This document shows positions 38,879 to 48,793 of a stretch of DNA of 64,000 nucleotides, piece after piece (within the stretch, counting starts at the first letter, position 1; each line of letters opens with the position of its first letter). Where the stretch lies: positions 53,608 through 117,607 of the forward strand of contig NZ_AUDE01000020.1 in NCBI RefSeq assembly GCF_000425305.1. The letters are read 5' to 3'. A program made the translations under genes and the position numbers. A model generated the notes under the pieces. The model was not told where the DNA came from, did not search any database, and saw nothing but the letters and a program-made list of their open reading frames with translations. The DNA comes from Psychroserpens burtonensis DSM 12212. Lineage in GTDB: Bacteria > Bacteroidota > Bacteroidia > Flavobacteriales > Flavobacteriaceae.

Positions 38879-38915
38879 TGTTTAGAGATACTTATAACAG
38901 TTATAGTTTTAGTCA

Positions 38916-39206
38916 TTAAGTTTTTCCTAAACGTCTTCGCATTCCACTCAAAGTCTTAGGAGTAATGCCTAAATAAGATGCAATCATATATTGAGGTATA
39001 GACTGTATCACTTTTGGTTTGTCTTTAATCAAATTAGTATAACGCTCCTTTATTTATAAAGGCAACAAAATCACATACCTTTCTCTGTATTAAAATAAAT
39101 TCATTTTTCGAAAAATGTTTTACTGTTGTCAACTTTTTAATAAGAAGAATATCCTTTTCTTCTAGGTCTATAAATTGTTTGAAAAATGAAATACCCTACT
39201 TGTACA
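38916..39206 (-). pseudogene. Crp/Fnr-type regulator with internal deletion
   Basis: Minus-strand peptides match the two ends of a Crp/Fnr-family regulator. The cyclic-nucleotide-binding start reads FKQFIDLEEKDILLIKKL and VKHFSKNEFILIQ. After a stop the sequence jumps directly to the C-terminal helix-turn-helix ([28 protein letters not shown]). About 100 residues between them are missing, and a TAG sits near the start (MYK-stop). It lies between the tRNAs and the IS4 element, so deletion during element activity is plausible. Confidence 0.7.
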
Positions 39207-39212
39207 TTTTTT

Positions 39213-39225
39213 AAGTTTTTAAAAT
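39213..39225. repeat. Left copy of IS4-element target duplication
   Basis: The 13 bases AAGTTTTTAAAAT here are repeated exactly at 40602-40614, on the other side of the element. This length fits the 9-13 bp duplications of IS4-group elements. Confidence 0.75.
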
Positions 39226-39226
39226 A

Positions 39227-40602
39227 TTAGTGTCCGACAAAAATACAACATTTAGCTTTTTGCTATTGTATCGCTTATATTTAGGTTACTATTTTCTGTT
39301 TTAAAATAGCATGGTGTCTATCAGAAAAGATTCAACTGAATATCTGGTGGTTTATTGGTTAGATCATCCCACTTTTGAGTTGGGTTTTCCATAAAACTGA
39401 ACAGTTCAATATAGCTCATTAGGTGTAATCTTACCATCGAGATCATATTTGAGTATGCCCTGTTATTTTTCACCTGTTTTTGTACTACAATCATCAATAA
39501 CTGTAAGGTCAGTCCATCACATATCTGTATCTCTAAGGTGTTCTGGTTGTCTCCCAAGAAGTATTTCAGTAGAAAGTTCTGCTTTAGTCTCTTGAATATC
39601 ATTTCAATCTGCCATCTGTACTTGTAGATATCACATATTTTTTCCGGACTCAAAAGAAAGTAGTTTGATATGAATCCATATATCTTTTTCTTTATGCCAT
39701 CCCAATAGGCTATGCGGCGTAGTTCTATGGTCTGTCCATTTTTCTCTACGGTTATAGTCTCATCCTTAAGTATATTGTCTCACGTACCTTGCTGTGGGTC
39801 AAACTCGGATATGCTTTTATAGAAGGCGTTCTCTTTTTGACGTATCACAAAATAAATGTCTTGGCATGTCCATTCAAAGTATTGCTTATAATCAGCATAA
39901 GCTTTATCAAAACAACAAATGACCCTTTCTTTAAGTCGAGTTCTTTAAGAAATGTACGGTCATGCGTGGACACGCTACTGAAACGTAACAGACAAGGAAC
40001 GTCTTCCATTGCGTTGGTCATTGTATGTATTTTAATACACCTTTCTTTTTACCATTTATAGTGTTACGCTCGACACCTTTCAAAATATTATCAAATAGAC
40101 TGATGGTGGTAGAATCAACTATTTTGAGAGGTTTAATAGGCAAACGAAGCGAGCTACTGTCCGATAAATCTTTTGCAAACTTACCCAGTAGTGTATAATA
40201 GCTACTTGCAAAGACTTCTCTATTGCGATTTGCATTGGCATCGGATAATGTACTTCACTTTGGAAAACTTTTAAGGTTGAGATGACTGAGTTTGCCCTCA
40301 CACGCAAGCATCACTGTTGATAGCTCTCGAAGTGAACTCACACCACTTCATACACCGTATAGTATGGGAACTAGATGTTCGTGGGTTTTACAGGTCTTTT
40401 AGTAGCGATCACTGTCAAAGGATTCAGCTGTCCGACTAATTATTTTTGCAGGAATCAAGTTTAATAACTGCTTTATTATGTGCTGTACGCTAAAGTGAGT
40501 GCTTTTATTCATAGCCTTGGTTTTGTAGCAAAACCAAAGTACTATAAAGCGGGAAATATTTTTAAGAAATCCCGCTTTTAAATATGTTTAATCGGACACT
40601 AA
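39227..40602 (-). mobile_element. IS4-family element (DUF4372 type), degenerate
   Basis: About 1.38 kb bounded by inverted ends TTAGTGTCCGA (39227-39237) and its complement (40592-40602), and flanked by a 13-bp direct repeat. It carries a single transposase gene ruined by stops and frameshifts. The right target copy overlaps the stop codon of the TonB receptor gene, so the insertion sits exactly at that gene's end. An intact duplication beside a ruined transposase indicates it decayed in place. Confidence 0.85.
39321..40512 (-). pseudogene. IS4-family transposase, broken
   Basis: The start at 40512 reads MNKSTHFSVQHIIKQLLNLI, the DUF4372 N-terminus of Bacteroidota IS4 transposases, and stops at TAA after DSDRY. 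Further on, one frame gives LACEGKLSHLNLKSFPK-stop and later LKIVDSTTISLFDNILKG, holding the first catalytic Asp. The last 110 residues (YRWQIEMIFKRLKQNF...) are intact and hold the YREK-like region. Several frameshifts separate the parts, so it cannot make transposase. Confidence 0.85.
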
Positions 40603-40614
40603 AGTTTTTAAAAT
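40602..40614. repeat. Right copy of IS4-element target duplication
   Basis: An exact 13-base repeat of 39213-39225. It contains the TonB receptor stop codon (40608-40610), so the receptor reading frame is unaffected by the insertion. Confidence 0.75.
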
Positions 40615-42986
40615 TGAAAGCGATAACCAAAATCAGGGAAAAAGCCAATTTGATTTATTTGTTCAACGTTACTAGTACCTCTATTATATCTTCTAACAAA
40701 AACATTATCTCTATCGGTAAGGTTTTGGAAGTCTATGTAAAATTTATGAGATGTTTTTTTCTTATTACTATTAAACGTTACTCCAAATTTTAAATCTAGT
40801 CTCAGGTAATCTTCATATTGCTCACTAAACGCTAAATCATCTTGTAAAATTTCGGACCCTTCATTCTGCGAAGCTAATAAATTAACAGGAGTAAAACGAT
40901 TTCCTCCTGAGGTCACAAAACGAGCATCGATAGAAAAAATATTTTTCTTATTCTCTCCAAATTTAAACTCTTTTCCTGCTAAAAAATTAACGATGTAACC
41001 ACTATTAAAAGGGGTGCTTCGTTCGATGCCATCACTAGCTTTATAGGTGCTCTCAAACAAAGAACTTGTTATCATGGCATGATATCCTTTGCTAAATGAT
41101 TTTTCTAAGGTTAGTTCCAGTCCTATGTTTTCTCCAGTTCCTGAACTAACTAAATCTGTATTATCCGATGAAAAGGTGAAGTCTGCTCCTTCAGTTAACG
41201 AAGAATAACTAGATGGGGATTCGTCTATAGCAGCATTATCTATTTTTTGATAATAGGTTTCTATTTTTGCTCTCCAGTTAGGTGCAATTTTAACATCATA
41301 GCCTAAAACATAGTGCTGACTTCTCACAAAATCCAAATTTTCATTAGGGTTTGTGATCACTCCATTTACTTCTTCATTTAGAAATAATAATGGTGTGGCT
41401 ATATTTTGATGATGAAGACCGTACCCTAAATTTATTGTATGTTTAGGGTGTATTCTATAAGACATAGATGCTCTTGGTTCTACAACAAACTGTTTATTAA
41501 GATCACTATACATGGCATGTATTCCTGTATTTAGGGTCAATTTTTCAGTCAATCTGTATTTCGTTTGAATGTAGGGTTGAAATACATTATAACTACCGTT
41601 AATACTTCTAATGGTTACTAAATCAGGATCTCCATCATCGTTTAAATCTTCTTGTTCATCTCTCTGTTTTCTATCTAAATCTGCTGAGAAATTCTCTAAT
41701 AATACCCCTGTTCTAAGGGTTAATTTATTGTTGATTTTAGTATTGAATAATGTTGAAAATGTTAATCTAGTTTCTTCATTGTTATTTTCTGCAAATCTTA
41801 TAATCCTTTCATTATCGGTATTCAAATCAATAATACGGTCTTCTTCAAAATCGCTGCTATTGGATGCGCCTGCAATGACTGTTTTTAAATACGATTTTTC
41901 GCCAATGCTCAGTAAATGCTTAGCTCCTAAAACACCAATGTTAGAAGACACATAAGAGTTTTCATCTTCTGCTGAAAAAAGGTCCTCTTCATCAAAATCC
42001 TCACCAATTAAATCGATGCTTGATGTACCCATGATTCCAAATATAGAGAACGTACCAAGTTTACTTTTTCCTAAATTAAGATTAAATGAAATATCACTAT
42101 AATTAGGTGTATCGCTTGTACCTGCTCCTCCTATAAGTCCGATAAGCGAGTATCTTGCAGCCACCAAAAACGAGCCGTTATTTTTTCTATTCAAAGGCCC
42201 TTCTGCCGTTGCTTCTAAACCAGTGAATGCTCCCATCTGAAAAGAATACTCATACTCATCTTTATTTCCATTTCTAAAACCCAAATCAAAAACACCTCCA
42301 ATTGCATTACCATATTCGGCAGGGAATGCAGAGGTTATAAAGTCTGAATTTTTAAGAAGATTGGGGTTTAATGCAGATACTGGGCTTCCTGTAGTACCTA
42401 AGGCCGAAAAATGATTGGGACTTGGAATAGGAATACCTTCTACGCGCCATAAAAGCCCCGTAGGAGAATTACCACGAACTACGATATCATTACGACTATC
42501 ATCTGGTGAAGCTACACCTGCAAAATTACTTACCAATCGTGCAACATCACTTCTTCCACCAGCATATCTTCCAACTTCTTTTACACCAAATTGACGTGCT
42601 GAGACTGCCGAAAATTTATTTAAAGATTTTATTTTGTTTGTACTGCTAGTGAGTACCACAGCATCAAGTTTGGCATAAGACTCGATTAGTGCAACAGTAA
42701 TATCTACATCTTTTCCTGTACTCACCTCAATATCTGGAATTGTATTGGTTTCATAGCCAATGTAACTTACTCTTATGGCTTTTCTACCTACAGGGATCTC
42801 AGTTAATGTAAAATACCCGTCAAAGTCTGTAATTACACCTCTAGGTGTTTCAGACCCCAATAGTTCTACACTAGCTCCCATCAAGGGAAGTTCTGATTGT
42901 TTATCTAAAATACGTCCTTTAATGACTCCTGATTGTGCAAATGATACAGCGCATATCATCAATGCTAAAAACTTAATTAATTTCAT
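40608..42986 (-). CDS. TonB-dependent outer-membrane receptor
   Basis: 792 residues. A signal peptide (AVSFAQ) is followed by a CarboxypepD-regulatory-like domain (IKGRILDKQSELPLMGASV, about 20-100), a plug domain (DIVVRGNSPTGLLWRVEGI...) and a long beta-barrel ending in FGYRFQF with a terminal Phe. It imports an unknown ligand using TonB energy. No SusD partner follows, so it is not a classic SusCD pair. It is divergent from a LytS/LytR-type pair, which may regulate it. An IS4-type element lies directly at its 3' end. Confidence 0.9.
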   Translation of the reverse strand: MKLIKFLALMICAVSFAQSGVIKGRILDKQSELPLMGASVELLGSETPRGVITDFDGYFTLTEIPVGRKAIRVSYIGYETNTIPDIEVSTGKDVDITVALIESYAKLDAVVLTSSTNKIKSLNKFSAVSARQFGVKEVGRYAGGRSDVARLVSNFAGVASPDDSRNDIVVRGNSPTGLLWRVEGIPIPSPNHFSALGTTGSPVSALNPNLLKNSDFITSAFPAEYGNAIGGVFDLGFRNGNKDEYEYSFQMGAFTGLEATAEGPLNRKNNGSFLVAARYSLIGLIGGAGTSDTPNYSDISFNLNLGKSKLGTFSIFGIMGTSSIDLIGEDFDEEDLFSAEDENSYVSSNIGVLGAKHLLSIGEKSYLKTVIAGASNSSDFEEDRIIDLNTDNERIIRFAENNNEETRLTFSTLFNTKINNKLTLRTGVLLENFSADLDRKQRDEQEDLNDDGDPDLVTIRSINGSYNVFQPYIQTKYRLTEKLTLNTGIHAMYSDLNKQFVVEPRASMSYRIHPKHTINLGYGLHHQNIATPLLFLNEEVNGVITNPNENLDFVRSQHYVLGYDVKIAPNWRAKIETYYQKIDNAAIDESPSSYSSLTEGADFTFSSDNTDLVSSGTGENIGLELTLEKSFSKGYHAMITSSLFESTYKASDGIERSTPFNSGYIVNFLAGKEFKFGENKKNIFSIDARFVTSGGNRFTPVNLLASQNEGSEILQDDLAFSEQYEDYLRLDLKFGVTFNSNKKKTSHKFYIDFQNLTDRDNVFVRRYNRGTSNVEQINQIGFFPDFGYRFQF

Positions 42987-43250
42987 TATTTTTTTATTTT
43001 TATTTTTTTCAAATCTCCGAAGTTTCTATGCTATAATAAAGACAATAATTATGAAGTGTAACTTTTTTGATTTGGATTGTAGAATTACCCTTTTAATAAA
43101 GTTCTTGTGTTTATTTTAACAAAAAATCAACTGAACTAAAGATTTCATCAGTTTGAAGGGAACTTTAACAACTAAATATTTATGATTAAATAGTATCTAG
43201 CATTTGTCTTATATTTGAAAGCAACCAAAAATGAAACACATACACACACA

Positions 43251-44321
43251 ATGTCTAAAGGTTATTTAAAGAAATTAGGGGTACGGTTTTTAGTGGTTAA
43301 CATTGTTTTTCTCATTATTTTATTATTTATTGATAATGCATTTACTGATGGTTTAATAAATATCAAAAGAGGTTTTTATTATGTTTCCTCTTTTGTATTG
43401 TTTATGTCTATATGGGAAACAAATGACTACTTGATACGAAAAGCAAAAAAAAAAAAAATCACCAATGAGCTATTAATACACGGTAAAATACTAATAATTA
43501 CGGTTTTAGTTTTGATTGTAATTTCTGGTATTATCTACTACGTATGGCTTTTTGAAATCAATATATTTTATAATATTGAAACAGAAGAGCCTTGGAGTGT
43601 TTTTAAAATAGACATGCTCAGAGCATTTGGGTTGACGGTTGTTTTTGCAGGATTAAACCAGTTTTTTTGGATATCTAGTGATAAAAAAAAACTTGAACTT
43701 TCTATGTTGGCTTTAAAAAAAGAGGTAATAAATTCTAAATACTCATCTCTTAAAAGTCAAATAAGTCCACACTTTCTTTTTAATAGCTTAAATACGTTAA
43801 CATCATTAATTTATGAAGATAGAGATTTAGCATCAGATTTTGTTAGTGGATTAGCTTCTTGTTATCGTTATATTCTAGATAATAAAGAAGAAGATTTAGT
43901 AACATTAGATAAAGAAATGCAGTTTTTAGATTCTTTTATTTTTATGATGAAAGTAAGACATAATGAGGCCATAACTATCCACACAGATATACATAAAATA
44001 CACCTTACAAAATTGATACCCACTTTATCGATACAAATGCTGGTAGAAAATGCCTTAAAACATAATTACTATTCTAAAGAAAAACCTATAAAAATTGAAA
44101 TCTATATAGATCACAATAGAATACTAATTACAAACAATCTTAAAAAAAGACTAGATTCTCAAGAATCAACACAGCTCGGTCTTAAAAATATTAAAAACAG
44201 ATATGCTTTTTATACCAGAGAGAAAGTAATTATTGAGAATAGTAATCATACTTTTAAAGTAAGCATGCCCTTACTTTCTGGAGATTTGAAACAAGCTATA
44301 GAAACCACTTTAACTATTTAA
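43251..44321 (+). CDS. LytS/YehU-type sensor histidine kinase
   Basis: About 356 residues. The open frame begins at a TTG (43215); I use the ATG at 43251, giving MSKGYLKK. Four transmembrane helices (to about residue 150) precede a His_kinase domain with the phospho-acceptor in SPHFLFNSLNTL and an ATP-binding N box (QMLVENALKHNYY). A run of 14 A lies in the coding sequence at 43445-43458 (AKKKKI). Its stop is four bases before the response-regulator ATG. It sits divergent from the TonB receptor; a TATATTTG -7-like box is at 43210. Confidence 0.88.
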   Translation: MSKGYLKKLGVRFLVVNIVFLIILLFIDNAFTDGLINIKRGFYYVSSFVLFMSIWETNDYLIRKAKKKKITNELLIHGKILIITVLVLIVISGIIYYVWLFEINIFYNIETEEPWSVFKIDMLRAFGLTVVFAGLNQFFWISSDKKKLELSMLALKKEVINSKYSSLKSQISPHFLFNSLNTLTSLIYEDRDLASDFVSGLASCYRYILDNKEEDLVTLDKEMQFLDSFIFMMKVRHNEAITIHTDIHKIHLTKLIPTLSIQMLVENALKHNYYSKEKPIKIEIYIDHNRILITNNLKKRLDSQESTQLGLKNIKNRYAFYTREKVIIENSNHTFKVSMPLLSGDLKQAIETTLTI

Positions 44322-44325
44322 TACT

Positions 44326-45078
44326 ATGACAGCCGTAATTATAGAAGATGAAGATATCGCCTCTAGACGTTTAAGAAATTTAATTGAGGAATTAGCTCCT
44401 AACTGTGAAATATTAGCACAAATTTCATCTGTAGAAAGTGGCCATCAATGGTTTAAAAATAATGAATTACCTGATCTTATTTTTTTAGACATTCAGTTAA
44501 ATGATGGTTATGGTTTTGATATTATTGATCAGTTAGAAAATCATCCACCAATAATTTTCACAACCGCTTATAATGAATATGCCATTAGAGGTTTTAAATA
44601 TAACGGACTTGATTATTTGTTAAAACCGATAGATAAAAAAGAACTTCAAAAAGCACTTCAGAAATACACCAATACAATAGAAAAAAGCAACAATAGGTTA
44701 ACCGATATTGAAGCGATAAGGCACTTATTTAAAAAAGAATATAAGAGAAGATTTATGGTTAAGGTTGGTAATCAGTTCAGCACTTTTAATGTTGAAGATA
44801 TTGCCTATTTTATGGCAGATAATGGAGTCATATTTTTACTAAATAAAAAAGGTAGAAAATTCCCTATTGAATACACTATAGATCAATTAGAAGAGATATT
44901 AAATCCTATTCATTTTTTTAGAATAAATCGAAAATATATGGTCTCTGTTGAAGCTGTTAAAGAAATTCATTCCTATTTTAATAGTAGATTATCAATAAAA
45001 ATAATACCGAACCAAGAAGAACAAATAATCGTTTCAAGAGAACGAACAACCAATTTTAAAAAATGGTTAGACACTTAA
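44326..45078 (+). CDS. LytTR response regulator
   Basis: 250 residues: a receiver domain (IIEDEDIASRRL, phospho-acceptor Asp in LIFLDIQLND, KPID) followed by a LytTR DNA-binding domain (about 145-248; VKVGNQFSTFNVEDIAYFMAD, FFRINRKYMVS). It forms a two-component pair with the upstream kinase. Target promoters are unknown; the divergent receptor gene is the obvious candidate. The 167 bases after it hold nothing I can name. Confidence 0.92.
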   Translation: MTAVIIEDEDIASRRLRNLIEELAPNCEILAQISSVESGHQWFKNNELPDLIFLDIQLNDGYGFDIIDQLENHPPIIFTTAYNEYAIRGFKYNGLDYLLKPIDKKELQKALQKYTNTIEKSNNRLTDIEAIRHLFKKEYKRRFMVKVGNQFSTFNVEDIAYFMADNGVIFLLNKKGRKFPIEYTIDQLEEILNPIHFFRINRKYMVSVEAVKEIHSYFNSRLSIKIIPNQEEQIIVSRERTTNFKKWLDT

Positions 45079-45245
45079 AAAAGTAATTTATTCACAATTA
45101 AAAAGCATAAAATATGAATAAAATTAAAAGTTAATTCCATTTCATACATATTGCAATTTCACTCCTATCGTCGCTTCGGGCAAAGCGCATTCCATTACAT
45201 TTTAAAGAAAATTTTTAGAAGGAAAAAATAAAAGAAGATTAGCTT

Positions 45246-46348
45246 GGATTCAATGCTCTAACGTAATAAAGCGTTTGTGTTTTTTGATGTTATTACACTA
45301 CAATTTTCAGTTCAATACCCACCATTTCTTTGGGTGTTTTATACCCTATAATTTTAGGTGGTCTATTGTTGAGTTTTTCTTGAATAGTTTGTAGTTGTTT
45401 TAAGTCAATTTTGCTAAAATTAGTTCCTCTTGGGAAGTGCCTTCTAATGAGTCTGTATGTATTTTCATTGTTCCTCTTTCCCAAGAAGAATACGTGTGCG
45501 CAAAGTATATTTATATACCTGTATTTTTAGTAATTTTCTCATGTCTAGTCATTTAAATACCGTTGTCGTAAGTCATGGTTTTTTATACATAGGATTCAAT
45601 TTATTTATTTTTTTAGAAAATTATTCAGCTACTTCATCTGTTTTTTTAAATGCTAATTTAATGATTAAAGTGAATCTAGTTTTACGTTTTACAATAGTTC
45701 TAATTGCACTTTTATTGTTTTTTCCGATGACTAAATCTCCCTCTCAATGTCCAATTTCATTTCTTAGTTCAATATGCGCTGGTCTATTGTCAATACTAAC
45801 TTGGTTTATAATCCTAGATCCGCCATCATGACTTTTTCTAGAGGGTCTGCGTCTTGTTTTTTTTTTACGTACTAGAAGTTTCATTAGTTTTTTATTTAGG
45901 CTTGCTTGTGGTCTAGTATAAATATGTCTATAAATAGCTTCATGTGAAATCGATATTATCGGATCATTTGGGTAAAGTTATTTAAGTATTCCAGATATTT
46001 GTTCAGGAGTCCAATTGGATAAAAGTCCTTTATAAACAAAAACTTCAGTAAAGAATAGGTGCTTATTTTATCAAGGTTTCTCTTGTTCAAATAATCTTCT
46101 TTAGCACACCAATATGCTAGGTCAGCCTCTTAAATGTCTTCTTTACTTTGCACCCATTTATTCACTTCTCTGGAGATTGTTGAACGCGCTCTTTTTAGTG
46201 TATTAGTAATGTAGGATTTTGATTTTTTTTTTTCATTTAACAGCGTCTCAATTTGCACTCTTTCTTTACGGGTAATTCGTCTATGTTTTTTTACTTCCAT
46301 TTTACAAATCTATAATTTTAGATTTGTTGCGTTAAGTTCTTGAATTCA
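45246..46348 (-). mobile_element. IS30-family element, degenerate
   Basis: About 1.1 kb with imperfect inverted ends: 45246-45270 (GGATTCAATGCTCTAACG..) matches the complement of 46321-46347 (GAATTCAAGAACTTAACG..). It carries a single transposase gene on the minus strand, broken throughout. No clear target duplication was found. Confidence 0.7.
45293..46300 (-). pseudogene. IS30-family transposase, broken
   Basis: The start at 46300 reads MEVKKHRRITRKERVQIETL and continues ARSTISREVNKWVQ, the IS30 helix-turn-helix, then meets TAA. The last 63 residues (LIRRHFPRGTNFSKIDLKQL, LNNRPPKIIGYKTPKEM) are the conserved IS30 C-terminus. The catalytic middle is scattered over frames. Confidence 0.8.
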
Positions 46349-46467
46349 GCTATTTTTATTTAAATTATTTGTCATGATAAACGCATGGTTAGTGGCCCTT
46401 ATTCATATCCGATATTTGGGCCATTGCTTATACATCATGTTAACCTCTGTATTTCCAAATTTAAGAA

Positions 46468-47562
46468 TCAGATTATGTTTATGGTGTTTAAGTCTATATT
46501 TCTCTTCTTCCCTCTAAGCTCAATATTTCCCAAAGGGATTAGTTGATATCTGTCAGTATCAGAAATAAGATCAAAAGTCTCCTTAGAAATCAAGATGTCT
46601 ACATTGTATTTATTGCATTGTTCCTGAATTCGGGCAGCGGTATTTAGTACATCTCCAGAATAGATGATATCTTTTTTAATAACACCAACTTCACCTGCCA
46701 TGACAGAGCCGTAATGAATACCTGCCTTGAATTCTGGCATAACATTATATTTCTTTTCGTAAATAGGCCTTAAATCAACAAGTTTTTCTTGAATCTGTGA
46801 GAAACAATTAAGACAATTTGCCTTTCGCACACCCTTTTTCATCGACCAAGAGATTACAATTTCATCTCCAACATATTGGTATATCTCCCCTTCATTATTA
46901 AGAATCGTATTGGTCACATCAGCAAATAGATCATTCAGTAAATTAAAATATTTCACATTGCCTATTTCCTCAGCAATAGTAGTTGAAGAACGCATGTCCA
47001 TGAACATAAAAATTCTTTCCTCTTTTTTTGGTTGGTGGTAATTTCCTAAGAGGAATTTTAATAATATACCAGGGCCAAATTTATCATTGACTTCTAATAG
47101 GAATACGGTTAAAAGTGTGACAGCACCCCACAAAATAAAAGTTGTAATTAAGGTCGGATTAAGAATGAATCTCGAAGCTGTTTTTATTGCGTCATATGAA
47201 ACTCCAGAGAATCCATGTTCTGCTAATACAGTTGTAAATGTGGTAACCACGTTAACTAGAGCAAAGATCAAGACATAAGCCGCGAGCGTTGTGAGATTGG
47301 CAAACTTGAAAGATCTTCTCCTGAACAATTGGCTATTTACAGAAACAAGTATGATCCCTCCAAGTACTCCGGCAATTAGCCCGACTAATATGTTTGCTAG
47401 AAAATAACTTTTAAAATTGAATAGAGGTGAAGGACCGAGGGAATATGGGGAATTGATTAATGCATAATTAAAAAAAAAGATGAATATATTTATTAAAGTG
47501 TAGCCAACCGTAATTACGGCTACTTTGTTGAGGTTCATCTTTAGTTGTGGGGATAATTTCAT
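46468..47562 (-). CDS. Membrane-bound class III adenylate/guanylate cyclase
   Basis: 364 residues: four to five transmembrane helices (to about 170) and a class III nucleotidyl cyclase domain (about 182-360). Metal-binding Asp residues lie in FMDMRSSTTIAEEIG and in YVGDEIVISW; FKAGIHYGSVMAGEVG and GDVLNTAARIQEQC are the usual later motifs. The product (cAMP or cGMP) cannot be told by eye. The end of an IS3 element lies only four bases upstream of the ATG, so the native leader has been replaced. An internal ATG at 47538 is an alternative start. Confidence 0.88.
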   Translation of the reverse strand: MKLSPQLKMNLNKVAVITVGYTLINIFIFFFNYALINSPYSLGPSPLFNFKSYFLANILVGLIAGVLGGIILVSVNSQLFRRRSFKFANLTTLAAYVLIFALVNVVTTFTTVLAEHGFSGVSYDAIKTASRFILNPTLITTFILWGAVTLLTVFLLEVNDKFGPGILLKFLLGNYHQPKKEERIFMFMDMRSSTTIAEEIGNVKYFNLLNDLFADVTNTILNNEGEIYQYVGDEIVISWSMKKGVRKANCLNCFSQIQEKLVDLRPIYEKKYNVMPEFKAGIHYGSVMAGEVGVIKKDIIYSGDVLNTAARIQEQCNKYNVDILISKETFDLISDTDRYQLIPLGNIELRGKKRNIDLNTINII

Positions 47563-47566
47563 CTAA

Positions 47567-48361
47567 TGTCTTGCCCTGAAATACGGCTACAGGTTAAAAT
47601 TGAATTTACACTGTTAATTTATATACCATATTAGGTGTTTTAAAGTTTAAAGATAAGTGTAATCTTACTTCATTATATAATTTGATTGCATTTTTTGCTG
47701 CTCTTTTAGCGTGTGCTACGTTCATAAAGGCCTGGTCGATATAAAACTCATCTTTTAATATCCCGTTGACACGTTCAGCCATTGCGTTTTCGTAACAATG
47801 GTTCTCTTCAGTCATACTTATATTAATCATTTTTCTTTTGAGTATTTGTGTGTATACATTACTACAATATTGTATTCCTCTGTCCGAATGATGTACGAGT
47901 CCTTTAATGTCTTTGGCTTGATATATAGCTTTATTAAGCGCTCTCAGACATCCTTTTAACTCCAGGCTATCACTTAGGTCGTATCCAACAATTTTTTTTG
48001 AATACATATCAGTAATGAGAGCCAGGTAACAAAATCCTTTTATGGTTCTGATATAGGTAATATCCGAAGCCCAAACTTGGTTAAGCCTTGTAACTTCTAA
48101 ATCTTTAATAATGTTACTGTACTTATAAAAACGATGGTGCGAGTTAGTTGTTCTCGCACTGTATTTCTTTCTAAGGGTTAACATATTATGCTCTCTAAGG
48201 ATATTAAATAATAAGTCTCGTCCCACTTTTACTTGTTGTTTTTCAAAGTCCTGTTTTAAGAATTTCATTAGCTTAAGTACTACACCTTCTCTAGGAAGGG
48301 ATTTGCGTCTTTTCTTTACGATATTCATAACTTGTTGTTCCACTTCTTTCATTTTACATGA
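47567..48361 (-). mobile_element. IS3-family element (IS150-like), 5'-truncated copy
   Basis: The left terminus TGTCTTGCCCTGAAATACGG (47567) recurs at 63708 (TGTCTTGTCCTGAAATATGG). Only most of the transposase orfB is present; no orfA and no opposite terminus were found to the right, where other DNA begins at about 48362. It lies four bases from the cyclase start codon. Confidence 0.75.
47606..48352 (-). CDS. IS3-family transposase (OrfB) lacking N-terminal part
   Basis: 248 residues holding the integrase core with DDE residues: Asp in WASDITYIRTIKG, Asp in VHHSDRGIQYCS and Glu in NAMAERVNGILKDEF. The usual N-terminal HTH part and the OrfA protein that fuses with OrfB by frameshift are missing, and LPREGVVLKLM replaces the common GGRKL-type stretch. 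It is probably inactive. Its paralogue at the right edge of the window differs at several positions. Confidence 0.85.
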   Translation of the reverse strand: MKEVEQQVMNIVKKRRKSLPREGVVLKLMKFLKQDFEKQQVKVGRDLLFNILREHNMLTLRKKYSARTTNSHHRFYKYSNIIKDLEVTRLNQVWASDITYIRTIKGFCYLALITDMYSKKIVGYDLSDSLELKGCLRALNKAIYQAKDIKGLVHHSDRGIQYCSNVYTQILKRKMINISMTEENHCYENAMAERVNGILKDEFYIDQAFMNVAHAKRAAKNAIKLYNEVRLHLSLNFKTPNMVYKLTV

Positions 48362-48639
48362 TTTTTTATAGCATATAAAGTGACTATCTTTCCTCGTTTT
48401 TTCTCCTAGTTGGATATTCTGGATATAACTTTTTAAAATTATTCCTTACATTCTGTTCAAACTCTAAAAGATATAAAAAAAGTGAGGTGATTTCTAACCA
48501 ACAATATACTTCTAGAGTTATTTAGTTGTGTGTACTCTCACTTTTTCACTTTATTATTGCTAAATTTATATATGAATTAACTTCTTTTACAAACATAGGA
48601 GTTGCGTGGTTTAAGCACTAAAGTTAGCAAATAAATCAA

Positions 48640-48793
48640 AGGTAGGAAGTCCGTGAAGACTTTAGATCTCGTCAACATTGAAAATCCCCTCTCTTTTCTA
48701 CACAGATTTCGTACAGTTCTGTGAGGCTTTTAGACCTCGATTTTAAGTCGTTGAAACTCGCGTAGTATGTCCTTTCATTAAAAACATTTTGTT
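48640..48793 (+). ncRNA. Candidate bridge RNA region of the IS110 element
   Basis: This lies in the non-coding left end of the element, where IS110-group elements encode their bridge RNA. Three small hairpins are visible: AAGTC/GACTT at 48647-48662, CACAGA/TCTGTG at 48701-48723, and GAGG/CCTC at 48723-48738. I infer the RNA from family knowledge; neither its ends nor its guide loops were confirmed. Confidence 0.4.

Noticed and set aside
48384..48515. Minus-strand peptide EFEQNVRNNFKKLYPEYPTR as a possible IS3 OrfA
   Set aside because: It lacks the OrfA helix-turn-helix and coiled-coil pattern and ends in a stop well before OrfB; origin unclear.
48617..48632. CACTAAAGTTAGCAAA as a fifth copy of the dispersed repeat
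   Set aside because: Only the start motif is partly matched, and no end motif is found on either side of the IS110 element.
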